Part shown: piece after piece, positions 1 through 10,253 of the stretch
How the letters are laid out: every line of letters begins with the position of its first letter
Numbering within the stretch: the first letter of the stretch is position 1
Source of the DNA: Magnetospirillum sp.
GTDB lineage: Bacteria > Pseudomonadota > Alphaproteobacteria > CACIAM-22H2
DNA: 64,000 bases
Assembly (NCBI GenBank): GCA_027532905.1
Contig: JAPZUA010000001.1
Coordinates: forward strand, 851,950-915,949
Direction of reading: 5' to 3'
Position numbers and translations under genes: made by a program
Notes under the pieces: generated by a model
What the model saw: only the letters and a program-made list of their open reading frames with translations
What the model was told of the DNA's origin: nothing
Database searches by the model: none

Positions 1-1174
1 CTCCCGAAACCGGGGCGACTAGCCTCTCGGCTTGCCGCTGAGCCCGCTCGAGATTGGCTCGCCGCGCGCGTAGCCCTTGCAGTTCTAACTCCGCATCTTC
101 GAGCTGAGATCGGGCAATTACACTCTGGAGTTGCCGAAACCGCTCGAGACGGCGCTCCACAATAGAGATCTGCTGGTCGAGTTCCCGCGACTGCTGCTGT
201 TGGCTGGTGACGTCTGCGGCCCCGACGGCCGGTTGAACTAGGGCAAGAACGTCACCGGCCGTAACGCGAGTTCCAAGCCGGGGGAAGCCGCCCGGCGGGG
301 GAGCAAGCCGTCCGGCCACGGATGCCTGGACATAGCCCGCTGCGTTCGGGTCTGAAATGACGCGCCCAGGGAGTTCCACAGTTCCCGAAAATGTCCGAAC
401 CTCCGTGAAGACGGTCCTGATGGCGAGAATGCGCTGGGTCGTTTTCGGAACAAAGATTGCGCCGTCGGCAAATCGCTGTGCCACATCCCGCTCTGCGATC
501 GCGGGAACGGAAGTCGATGGCTCGGCAGCGTCGGAAGGCGTTGCATTCATAAGGATCAGTGCCGCAAGCGCAACCATGGCCGTCTTGCGCGACAGTCGGC
601 GGAACATTGCGGCCACAACGAGACCCGCAACAAATGCCAGACCGCCGACTATCCAAAGGCTGGCGTCTCTGTTTGCAAGCCGTGTCTGGATGACCTCTGC
701 CCACAGGCCCCCAAAGATTGCATTCAACAGACCGCCACTTGCCCCCTGGCGTGCCGGAGGCTCGGGAATGGCAAGCGTAGCCGTGAGAACCTCGATTGTA
801 TCCTTGGCTTGGACAGTGAATGCGATATCGTAACTGCCGGGCCGAGCCAGCCACGGCGCGTCGACCATATAGGCGCCATCCGGCGTCGCCGACGCCTTGA
901 TCGTCCCAGCCGGGCCGTCTAGTTCGATCTCGGCATCGTGGATGGGCTCGTTGCCTCGAAATGTGTCGAGATAGATTCTCAGATTTGGGCCACGTGCAAT
1001 AGCGACCAACTCGAAATCCGCCGACGACGCGTCTGCGCGCGGCGCAATCGTCAAAGACACCGGCGGCGGCGGCGCGCCGTGGTCATGCCCTTCGTGAGCC
1101 GCAGTTGGCAACGCGCCGAAAAGCATCGCCGACACCAACAGAAAAAACAGTTTATTCAAGGATTTGGAGATCAT
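1..1174 (-). CDS. RND efflux periplasmic adaptor, metal-type (partial)
   Basis: The 3' part lies beyond the left window edge; about 391 codons are visible. The protein starts with a signal peptide (about residues 1-26), followed by a mature N-terminus HEGHDHGAPPPP that looks metal-binding. A beta-rich periplasmic domain follows (about 39-136), then two hydrophobic segments (about 172-191 and 199-212), then an HlyD/CusB-like adaptor core with a lipoyl-type half-motif (PNAAGYVQASVAGRLAPP) and a Q/E/R-rich coiled coil. Adaptors of this family link an inner-membrane RND pump to an outer-membrane channel. The extra N-terminal domain and membrane hairpin are unusual for CusB/CzcB. It lies just downstream of a two-component system on the same strand, which probably controls it. 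The metal is not readable from this fragment. The ATG at 1174 has only a weak ribosome site (AGGG). Confidence 0.8.
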   Translation of the reverse strand, partial: MISKSLNKLFFLLVSAMLFGALPTAAHEGHDHGAPPPPVSLTIAPRADASSADFELVAIARGPNLRIYLDTFRGNEPIHDAEIELDGPAGTIKASATPDGAYMVDAPWLARPGSYDIAFTVQAKDTIEVLTATLAIPEPPARQGASGGLLNAIFGGLWAEVIQTRLANRDASLWIVGGLAFVAGLVVAAMFRRLSRKTAMVALAALILMNATPSDAAEPSTSVPAIAERDVAQRFADGAIFVPKTTQRILAIRTVFTEVRTFSGTVELPGRVISDPNAAGYVQASVAGRLAPPPGGFPRLGTRVTAGDVLALVQPAVGAADVTSQQQQSRELDQQISIVERRLERFRQLQSVIARSQLEDAELELQGLRARRANLERAQRQAERLVAPVSG

Positions 1175-1257
1175 ATCGGCCCTGTCGATGAAATGGTCCG
1201 ACAATGACCGTAGTGAACGCTCTGCCAGAAATGATTTCGGCTCTGTAACCGATTATT

Positions 1258-2622
1258 TCAGGCCGAGGGCTGCGCCTTGGGGAGACTGACAGAAGCGACC
1301 AGCCCGCCATCAACGTGATTTTCGAACGTCACGGTGCCACCATGTCCCTCGATAATCGTATGCGCGATCGTGAGGCCAAGTCCGAACCCGCCGGTTTCCT
1401 GATTGCGTGATGGTTCGAGGCGGACAAAAGGCGCAAGGGCACGCTTAACATCATCCGGCGCGATGCCTGGCCCCCTATCTCGGATGCTGACGACGACGGT
1501 CTTGGGTCGATCCTCGACAACTACTTGTGCGAGGCGGCCATACTTGATCGCGTTGTCGACTAGATTGCCGAATGCGCGCTTCAATGCGAGACGTCTGCCG
1601 GAAACGCTGACGTTGGCGGCGCCTTCAAGCGTGACGGAACGCCCGCGATCGGTCGCGTCGTCCATAATCGTTTTAAGGATTGCGACGATGTCGATTTGCT
1701 TGATTTCCTCGTCGGCTCGATCACCGCGCAGATAGGCAAGCGTCTGGTCAAGCATCCTTTCCATCTCATCGAGGTCAGCCGCAATTGCTGCCCGCGTTTC
1801 TTGCTCCGCAACGTCCTCGATCCTGAAACGCAGCCGTGTGATCGGCGTCTTGAGATCATGCGAGACAGCCGCCAGCGCCTGGGTACGATCATCAATCAGT
1901 CTGCCGATGCGGCGCTGCATTTCGTTGAAGGCGACCGCGAGTGCTCGGACCTCGCGCGGCCCGTCTTCCGGCACGAGGACAGCGACCTTGCTTCTGTAGA
2001 GTTCTTTAGATGCAGCAGAAAAGCCCGTCAGCGGTCGCGTGAGCCAACGGACCAGCAGCACCGAGACGATGATCGCGCCTATCGCCATCAACGTCGTGGA
2101 CAGAAGCGTCCCATGCACGACAGGCACCCGCGGGTTCCAGGCCACAAGGCTAACGTTGATCCATGACTGATCCGGCAGCCGGATCGAAAAAAGGGCGAGA
2201 TGAGGATCGTCGACGGCGCGCCGGTTCGCCCCGATCACAAGGCCGTCTTCTGCGATTTCCGGGGCGACCTCCCGAAGACGCCGCCCCAAAGCCTCCCACT
2301 GGCCAGCCCCAGGCCCACCCGCGATTGCGTGCTCGGTACGGCTCCAATGCGCTTCTATCGGCCCCCCGGACATATCATGGGCGATCGGCTCCCGTTCGCG
2401 CTCGGGCGCCCTCATTACCGCCCGTTTGATCGCGAGGAGTTGGTCGGCCAATCGGGCTTCGTTTGCCAGATCCAATTCGCGCGTCAGGGAGTTCTGGTAC
2501 GTCCAGAGGCTCGCAAGGTGCACGACGCCAATGCCGACCAACACAACTATCGCTGTGCGCAGTGCAAGACTGTCAAAGCGCCGCCAGAGACCAATGATCC
2601 CGTCCGCTCGTCCTTCACCCAC
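1258..2622 (-). CDS. Sensor histidine kinase (EnvZ/OmpB-like architecture)
   Basis: A 454-residue membrane sensor kinase. Two transmembrane segments (about 21-40 and 163-182) bracket a periplasmic sensor domain of about 120 residues. A HAMP linker follows, then the dimerisation helix with the phosphoacceptor His near residue 245 (AAVSHDLKTPITRLR), and an ATPase domain with N box NLVDNAIKYG (near 353), G1 box RDRGPGI and G2 box GFGLGLTI. All catalytic motifs are intact. Its start overlaps the end of the response-regulator gene by 8 nt, so the two are translated together. The adaptor gene of an RND efflux system lies 83 nt downstream, which points to sensing of a metal or other toxic compound in the periplasm. 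The ligand cannot be told from the sequence. Confidence 0.9.
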   Translation of the reverse strand: MGEGRADGIIGLWRRFDSLALRTAIVVLVGIGVVHLASLWTYQNSLTRELDLANEARLADQLLAIKRAVMRAPEREREPIAHDMSGGPIEAHWSRTEHAIAGGPGAGQWEALGRRLREVAPEIAEDGLVIGANRRAVDDPHLALFSIRLPDQSWINVSLVAWNPRVPVVHGTLLSTTLMAIGAIIVSVLLVRWLTRPLTGFSAASKELYRSKVAVLVPEDGPREVRALAVAFNEMQRRIGRLIDDRTQALAAVSHDLKTPITRLRFRIEDVAEQETRAAIAADLDEMERMLDQTLAYLRGDRADEEIKQIDIVAILKTIMDDATDRGRSVTLEGAANVSVSGRRLALKRAFGNLVDNAIKYGRLAQVVVEDRPKTVVVSIRDRGPGIAPDDVKRALAPFVRLEPSRNQETGGFGLGLTIAHTIIEGHGGTVTFENHVDGGLVASVSLPKAQPSA

Positions 2623-3373
2623 GGATCACGTCCGCTGCAAAAAGATAGCCTGCTCCCCGGACCGTCTTGATGAGATCTTCGACGCCGTTGAGCTTGCGCC
2701 GAAGGCGGCTGACCTGAACATCGATGGATCGGTCGAATGCGTCGATCGATCGGTTTCGGGCCGCATCGAGCAGGAACTCCCGCGTGAGAACGCGCTGAGG
2801 CGCTTCCAAAAACGCGAGCAAGAGGTCGTATTCGCCAGTCGACAAGTCGACGACGACGCCGCGGGGATCTGTCAGCTCGCGCTTTAGGGTGTCGAGGCGC
2901 CAGCCCGCGAATTGCATCGCCCGTCCGCCTCGCTCGAAAGGTTGCTGATCCTGGGGCCGCATGCGCCGCAAGACGGCGTTTATCCGGGCGAGCAGTTCGC
3001 GTGGATTGAATGGCTTCGGCAAGTAATCGTCTGCACCGACTTCAAGCCCGATGATGCGGTCGGTTTCCTCGCCCTTTGCCGTCAACATGATGACGGGAAT
3101 CGAAGATGTCCGACGCAGATCGCGGCACAGATCGAGGCCACTCCGCCCGGGCAACATCAGATCCAGAACGATCAAATCGACAGCTGTATGTTTAAGAGCC
3201 TCGTTCATTTCCGGGCCGCTGCGCGCTGTATGAACCCGAAATCCGTTCGTGCGAAGAAATTTGGCGACGAGGGAAAGCGTTTCGCCGTCATCATCGACGA
3301 CAAGAACTTCGAACGACAGGGGCAATGGTCCCTTGTTGGTCTGCGCTTCTCGAACGATATCCCGACTCATCAT
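2615..3373 (-). CDS. OmpR-family response regulator
   Basis: A 252-residue DNA-binding regulator. The receiver domain has the acidic pair DDD near 27-29, the phosphoacceptor Asp71 in LIVLDLMLPG, Thr98, and Lys120 in DDYLPKPF. The C-terminal winged helix (about 155-248) ends with the typical RRKL...TVRGAGYLF. The N-terminus carries about 20 residues before the receiver fold, so translation may begin later than the ATG used here. It is first in the regulator-kinase-adaptor gene order, the common layout for CusRS/CzcRS-type control of metal efflux. It presumably activates the downstream efflux genes when its partner kinase is stimulated; that target is inferred from position only. Confidence 0.9.
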   Translation of the reverse strand: MMSRDIVREAQTNKGPLPLSFEVLVVDDDGETLSLVAKFLRTNGFRVHTARSGPEMNEALKHTAVDLIVLDLMLPGRSGLDLCRDLRRTSSIPVIMLTAKGEETDRIIGLEVGADDYLPKPFNPRELLARINAVLRRMRPQDQQPFERGGRAMQFAGWRLDTLKRELTDPRGVVVDLSTGEYDLLLAFLEAPQRVLTREFLLDAARNRSIDAFDRSIDVQVSRLRRKLNGVEDLIKTVRGAGYLFAADVIRG

Positions 3374-3585
3374 TCAACCCGCAAAAACGTTCTGCCTCGA
3401 CCGCGCGATGGGTTCGATTAAATTGACAAACTTTCCCAAAGTAACCTCCGAGCAATCTGATCGACCTTATCACAGGTCTGGTTCAACTTTCCTCCGGCGT
3501 GCAGAAGCGAACGTCGGTGGGTATCCTTCGTCCGAGAACAGCATAACCATGTAGTCGACAGGTACCAATGCGGCTCGCCGTCTGA

Positions 3586-4020
3586 TCATTGCCGGCTCAG
3601 ATCCTCGATAGCATCGAGGATGAGACCGGTCCCGGCCGCAATCAAAAGGATGTCGGCACCGACTCGCACATATTGGGAACCGCTCGGAATGTTCAGTCGG
3701 GCGCTAAGGCCTGCCGGCAGACCGTGATAGATTACGTCGCCGGGCAGACGCCGTCCCATCACCCACTTCTTCGCCTGGCCGGGCGGCATGCAGCCATTGT
3801 TCTTCTTAGAAAGCCCCGGCGGGCATCGCCCGCTGCTGAATTCGCTTCCGTAGTAGGCCCGAATGGTTTCGCGATCTGAATCGCCGATGCGGATGCTGAT
3901 CGAAGCGCCGGCTTCATCTCCGGGCCCGGAGCGGCTCTTGTTGCGGCCGGGCGGATCGGCCAAGGCGGTACCCGAAACAAGCAAGCCCGCCAGAAACACT
4001 GCTGCGACCGATTTCAGCAT
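3586..4020 (-). CDS. Exported RcnB/CigR-like protein
   Basis: A 144-residue protein with a clear signal peptide (MLKSVAAVFLAGLLVSGTALA) and a mature part containing CPPGLSKKNNGCMPPGQAKKW, followed by a short basic/hydrophobic tail that ends in a second hydrophobic stretch (near 123-134). The C-P-P-G-L...GCMPPGQAKKW block is typical of the RcnB/CigR-related periplasmic family; RcnB of E. coli affects nickel/cobalt homeostasis and CigR is linked to virulence control. The ATG has a good ribosome site (GGAGG). It is upstream of, and on the same strand as, the metal-type two-component/efflux genes, which fits a metal role, but no metal-binding site is obvious apart from the two Cys. The function is inferred from family and context. 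Confidence 0.6.
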   Translation of the reverse strand: MLKSVAAVFLAGLLVSGTALADPPGRNKSRSGPGDEAGASISIRIGDSDRETIRAYYGSEFSSGRCPPGLSKKNNGCMPPGQAKKWVMGRRLPGDVIYHGLPAGLSARLNIPSGSQYVRVGADILLIAAGTGLILDAIEDLSRQ

Positions 4021-4350
4021 CGAGCCCTCCGCTGTCGTGGGGTCGATGAACGTGACTGGGAAATGCGCCGTTTGTATGTCTGAGCCGCCTCAGAATTCGT
4101 TGAAACGAATATTCCAAGCTGCCGAGTTTTCAGAGCGGCTTTGCATTCCAACAGTGAATGGTAACGTCGTGGGCAAGTCGCTCTCGGTCTGGAAAGCCGC
4201 GGCAAGCGGCGTTCGCCCCGATCGCAACTTCAGAAATTCCGAACCGCTTTTTCTGCCCTTCGCCGGATCGGATAAAGCCTCTGAAATTTTGGCGATATTC
4301 ATGGTTTTTCGTTGCACCCGAGGCTCGTCTGGATACGCACGACGGTGCGG
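4021..4350 (-). other. Intergenic, no supported gene
   Basis: A stretch of 330 bases between the RcnB-like gene and the small charged exported gene. A minus-strand reading frame at 4090-4317 is open, but it has no ribosome site and mixed codon use, so it is not called. The stretch probably holds the promoter of the RcnB-like gene. No clear -35/-10 pair was recognised. Confidence 0.4.
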
Positions 4351-4563
4351 CTACGGCTTCTTATCCGCCTTGCCCTGACTCTTCTTGGCGTCGCCTTTCG
4401 GGGATCTCTGGTCGTTCAGTTGCTTGACCTGGTCTGCGCGCTCCCTGCCGCGGACCTCGCCGCTCTTGTTGTCGCGCTCGGGCTTGGCTGGCTGCTGCGC
4501 GCCGGCAGAACCGAGCGAGAGGAAGATTGCCGCTGCGACGGCTGCGATTGCTATCTTCTTCAT
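4351..4563 (-). CDS. Small charged exported protein, unknown function
   Basis: A 70-residue protein with a signal peptide (about residues 1-22, ending SAGA-QQ) and a mature part of only about 48 residues, made almost entirely of Lys, Arg, Asp, Glu, Gln and Ser, so probably disordered in the periplasm. The start has a strong ribosome site (AGAGGGG, 8 nt upstream). It sits between gyrB and the RcnB-like gene on the same strand. No family was recognised. Its small size, high charge and position beside metal-stress genes suggest a periplasmic stress or ion-binding peptide, but this is a guess. Confidence 0.6.
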   Translation of the reverse strand: MKKIAIAAVAAAIFLSLGSAGAQQPAKPERDNKSGEVRGRERADQVKQLNDQRSPKGDAKKSQGKADKKP

Positions 4564-4636
4564 TTGGATCCCCTCTTGTGATTTGATAATTCGTATTGGA
4601 GATAAGTCGTCGATTACGGACTTGCCAAGCTAAAGA

Positions 4637-4730
4637 GCTCTAGTTTTTCCGAAAGTTTGAGACTGAAAAAGCGCGTAGCATCGCCGTTTTGAGCCACTTT
4701 CTAGTCTCAAACTTTCTGAGATCCTAGAGC
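4637..4730. repeat. Long two-part inverted repeat downstream of gyrB
   Basis: The outer arms GCTCTAG (4637-4643) and CTAGAGC (4724-4730) and the inner arms GAAAGTTTGAGACT (4651-4664) and AGTCTCAAACTTTC (4703-4716) are perfect inverted repeats. Both arms keep the same 7-nt gap between outer and inner parts. The centre is 38 nt. It begins 4 nt after the gyrB stop codon. It could be a transcription terminator with a large loop (no long U run), or a small repeat element of MITE/REP type. Confidence 0.75.
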
Positions 4731-4733
4731 CTC

Positions 4734-7187
<2,454 letters not shown>

Positions 7188-8354
7188 TCAGGCAGCAACA
7201 ATGCCGCCCGCCTCGACGCGCAGCAGATGCGCGCGTCCGGCGAGCGGGGCAAAAGCTTCGGGATCCGCACCGCTCGCCCAGAACTGCGCGCCCAGAGCGA
7301 GCAGTTCGTCGAACAGATGGGTGCGGCGGGCGGGATCGAGATGGGCGGCGATTTCGTCGAGCAGCAGCAAGGGCGGAGCCCCGTGCTCGGCGGCCAGCTC
7401 GCGCGCATGCGCAAGCACAAGCGAGACGAGCAGCGCCTTCTGCTCGCCCGTCGAAAGCTGGGCAGCGGGCGCATTCTTCTCGCGCCAAGTAACGGCCAGA
7501 TCGCCGCGATGCGGGCCGAAGGCGGTGGTGCCGCTCTGCGCGTCGCGCGCGCGGTCGGAAGCCAGGCGCGCACGCGCGAAATCTTCGAGCGCCAAAGCGG
7601 GCATGGTTGCGCACAGCGTTTCGATTTCGCCGGCAAGCCCCAAAGACGGCGTGGGGAACGGGCCCACATTGGCACACGCCGCACGGTCGAGCCGCGCCAC
7701 GAGCTGGGCACGCGCGATCGCGATGGCGACACCGTGGCGCGCCAGCGAATCTTCGAGGGCTGCGAGCCAATCGCTGTCGGCGCTGCCGTCGGCCAGCAGA
7801 CGGGCGCGCTCGCGCAACGCGTGCTCGTAGGAGGCGACTTGCGTGGCGTGTTCGGGATCGAACGCATAGGCGAGCCGGTCGAGAAAGCGGCGGCGCGCCC
7901 CCGCCCCTTCGGCAAACAGCCGGTCCATCTCGGGCGTGAGCCACACGACGGCAAGGTGTGCGGCCAAGCCCGCCTGCCCGCGCATCGGCTTGCCGTCCAC
8001 GCGCACGACGCGTTTTTCGCCGTCGCCGCGCCCTGTGCCGATACGAACCGTGTCGCCTTGCGTGACAAGCTCGGCCGAAACCGCCCACGGGTTTTGCGAA
8101 CCGTGGCACTCGACCTCGCGCCCGCGCGCCCGACGCAATCCCTTGCCGGGGGCAAGAAACGACAAGGCTTCGAGCAGATTGGTTTTGCCGGCCCCATTCG
8201 GCCCCACAAGGGCCACGGGGCCAGCCGGGACCTGCAGATGCAGTTCGCGGTAGCTTCGAAACGCGACGAGATCGAGCCGCGTGACGGCCAAGGACGCACG
8301 CGAAAGCCCGGCCTGCGCCGGAAAAGCCACGATGCGGGCGGGTGCCGCCGTCAC
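7188..8354 (-). CDS. recF: RecF gap-repair ATPase
   Basis: RecF is an SMC-like ATPase that, with RecO and RecR, loads RecA onto gapped DNA. Walker A GPNGAGKT is at about residues 51-58, the signature is QLSTGEQKALL and Walker B is LLLLDEIAAHLD. The frame is open well upstream into dnaN. The best start is a GTG at 8354, one nucleotide after the dnaN stop codon, giving 388 residues, close to the usual RecF length. The tight coupling to dnaN matches the classical dnaN-recF-gyrB order. The N-terminus has about 20 residues before the conserved LTRL-like start, so a later start is also possible. Confidence 0.93.
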   Translation of the reverse strand: MTAAPARIVAFPAQAGLSRASLAVTRLDLVAFRSYRELHLQVPAGPVALVGPNGAGKTNLLEALSFLAPGKGLRRARGREVECHGSQNPWAVSAELVTQGDTVRIGTGRGDGEKRVVRVDGKPMRGQAGLAAHLAVVWLTPEMDRLFAEGAGARRRFLDRLAYAFDPEHATQVASYEHALRERARLLADGSADSDWLAALEDSLARHGVAIAIARAQLVARLDRAACANVGPFPTPSLGLAGEIETLCATMPALALEDFARARLASDRARDAQSGTTAFGPHRGDLAVTWREKNAPAAQLSTGEQKALLVSLVLAHARELAAEHGAPPLLLLDEIAAHLDPARRTHLFDELLALGAQFWASGADPEAFAPLAGRAHLLRVEAGGIVAA

Positions 8355-8355
8355 A

Positions 8356-9489
8356 TCAAACGCGCATCGGCATGAGGACGTAGAGGGCACTCGCATCGGC
8401 CGAATCGCCGAGGATCGTGGGCGAGGCCGCATCGGCCATCTTGAACGCCGCGTTCTCGCCCTCGAGCTGCTCGGCAATATCGAGCAGATAGCGCGCGTTG
8501 AAGCCGATCTCGAGTGCTGCGCCCTGGTAGGCGATTTCGATTTCTTCGCTGGCAGTACCCGCATCGGGGCTGTTGGCGGTCAAGGTCAGCAGATTCTTCG
8601 ACAGCGCCAGTTTCACCGCACGCGACTTCTCGGTCGAGATCGTCGCCACGCGGTCGACCGCAGCGGCGAACAGACGCCGATCGACTTCCATCGCCTTGTC
8701 GTTGCCCGACGGGATCACGCGCTCGTAGTCAGGGAAGGCGCCGTCGATGAGCTTCGATACGAGCACGGCCTCGCCGAAAGCAAAGCGTACGCGCGTGTCG
8801 GACAGCGTAACCTGCACCGCCCCTTGCGCCTCGTCGATGAGCTTGCGCAGTTCCATCACGGTCTTGCGTGGCAGGATAACGCCGGGGATGTTTTCGGCCC
8901 CTTCGGGCAACGGCATTTCGATGCGCGCCAGGCGATGGCCGTCGGTCGCGACTGCGCGCAGCACCTTGACGCCGTTCGAACTGGCCGCATGCAGATAGAT
9001 GCCGTTGAGATAGTAGCGCGTCTCTTCGGTCGAGATCGCAAAGCGCGTCTTGTCGATTAGCGTCTTGAGGTCGCCTGCCCCGATCTCGAACGCGTGCGGC
9101 AATTCGCCCGCCGCCATTTTCGGGAAATCGTCGGCCGGCAACGCGGCAAGGCCGAAGCTCGAGCGACCGGCGCGCAACGCGACCTGGCCCTTTTCGGCCG
9201 ACCATTCGAGCCCGACCTGGGCCCCTTCGGGCAGCTTGCGCACGATTTCGTAGAGCGTGTGCGCCTGCACGGTCGCGGAACCCGGCTTGGCAATTTCGGC
9301 CGCCACGGTTTCGACGAAAGCCACGTCCATGTCGGTTGCCGTCAGCGCGAGCTTGCCCGCACCGCCCTTGGCCGCCGAGGCTTCGAGCAGCACGTTCGAC
9401 AGAATCGGGATCGTGTTGCGGCGTTCGACGACGCTCTGGACATGGCCCAGCGCCTTCAGCAAAGCGGCGCGCTCGATCGTGATTTTCAT
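8356..9489 (-). CDS. dnaN: DNA polymerase III sliding clamp
   Basis: A 377-residue beta clamp, the ring that holds DNA polymerase III on DNA and serves as a hub for MutS, DnaE, DnaQ and Hda-type partners. The three-domain fold is recognisable, from the start MKITIERAALLKALGHVQSVVERRNTIPILSNVLL to the C-terminal peptide pocket sequence ALYVLMPMRV. It is preceded by its own promoter (extended -10 at 9545-9553) and is separated from the upstream pcp gene by about 120 nt, so it may be transcribed both alone and with dnaA. recF follows after 1 nt. Confidence 0.98.
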   Translation of the reverse strand: MKITIERAALLKALGHVQSVVERRNTIPILSNVLLEASAAKGGAGKLALTATDMDVAFVETVAAEIAKPGSATVQAHTLYEIVRKLPEGAQVGLEWSAEKGQVALRAGRSSFGLAALPADDFPKMAAGELPHAFEIGAGDLKTLIDKTRFAISTEETRYYLNGIYLHAASSNGVKVLRAVATDGHRLARIEMPLPEGAENIPGVILPRKTVMELRKLIDEAQGAVQVTLSDTRVRFAFGEAVLVSKLIDGAFPDYERVIPSGNDKAMEVDRRLFAAAVDRVATISTEKSRAVKLALSKNLLTLTANSPDAGTASEEIEIAYQGAALEIGFNARYLLDIAEQLEGENAAFKMADAASPTILGDSADASALYVLMPMRV

Positions 9490-9544
9490 AGCGGGAACAA
9501 TCTCGGCAAAAGGGTTGTCGCGCGAATCGATTTTTCAGCGCCTG

Positions 9545-9553
9545 AGTATAGCA
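9545..9553 (-). promoter_or_regulatory. Putative dnaN promoter (extended -10)
   Basis: On the minus strand this reads TGCTATACT, an extended -10 (TGn-TATACT). A weak -35 (CTTTTG) lies 17 nt upstream. It sits about 55 nt upstream of the dnaN ATG. One GANTC (CcrM methylation) site lies between it and the gene. Confidence 0.5.
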
Positions 9554-9607
9554 GAACCGTATGCCGACAAAAGCCCCGCAATTGCCGAGGGAGGCCGCGA
9601 AAAGCTG

Positions 9608-10252
9608 CTATTTCAGGGCTTTGCGCGCAAGCTCCGCCAGTGCGATGCGGATCGCCGCAAGCTGCAGACGCAAGCCCATCGAGGCGGCTTTTTCCGGCCC
9701 CGCAAGCGTGCCGCGGCGCAGGGCGTCGGCGACCATTTCAGGTGTGGCCGGCACATGCACGAAGCCGCACGGACGGACTTCGGCGCGCCCCACGAGATGG
9801 TAGAAAACGGCATTGCACAGATAGCGCCCGGCATCGTCCGACAGGCGCGCCGGAATGCCCGCCGCCAGCAGGCGCTTGAGGATCGCAGGATAGGGCAGGC
9901 TGCCGCTGCGCGCGGCAGGCCCGCCGCGCAGGATCTTGCCGGTCGGGCTCTTGCCGTCATTGTCCGGAAATGGAAATTTGAGCGCGTTTTGCGCCGTGCG
10001 CTCGAGCCGGATGCAGCTTTCGCCGCCCGCAAGCCCCAGGGCCAGGATCGCGGCTGGCTGGACCTCTTCGAGGAGTGCCTCGAGGGCGGTTTCGATCTTG
10101 CCGATCGAAACCGGCAGCACGCGCCCGACCACGCGCGCATCGCCGACCCAGTCGCCGTCAAGGCGCTTAGCGAGGCTTTCGGTCGGGTTGGTGCGGTGCG
10201 GCCCAAACGCCTCGAACCCGGTCAGCAGCAAGCGCGGGACACGCGCGGCCAA
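9608..10252 (-). CDS. pcp: Pyroglutamyl-peptidase I
   Basis: A cysteine peptidase (family C15) that removes N-terminal pyroglutamate from peptides in the cytoplasm. Using the TTG at 10252, just after the dnaA stop codon (TGAATTG), gives 214 residues, the usual length, starting MAARVPRLLLTGFEAFG. The catalytic triad is visible: Glu84 in RLERTAQN, Cys146 in AGRYLCNAVFY and His166 in GFVHVPATP. The frame is open further upstream inside dnaA, but those residues do not match the family. It lies between dnaA and dnaN, which is an unusual place; no functional link to replication is known. Start chosen by family alignment from memory. Confidence 0.88.
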   Translation of the reverse strand: MAARVPRLLLTGFEAFGPHRTNPTESLAKRLDGDWVGDARVVGRVLPVSIGKIETALEALLEEVQPAAILALGLAGGESCIRLERTAQNALKFPFPDNDGKSPTGKILRGGPAARSGSLPYPAILKRLLAAGIPARLSDDAGRYLCNAVFYHLVGRAEVRPCGFVHVPATPEMVADALRRGTLAGPEKAASMGLRLQLAAIRIALAELARKALK

Positions 10253-10253
10253 T

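Noticed and set aside
4090-4317. Open frame on the minus strand between the RcnB-like gene and the small charged gene
   Set aside because: No ribosome site, mixed codon use, no recognisable features.
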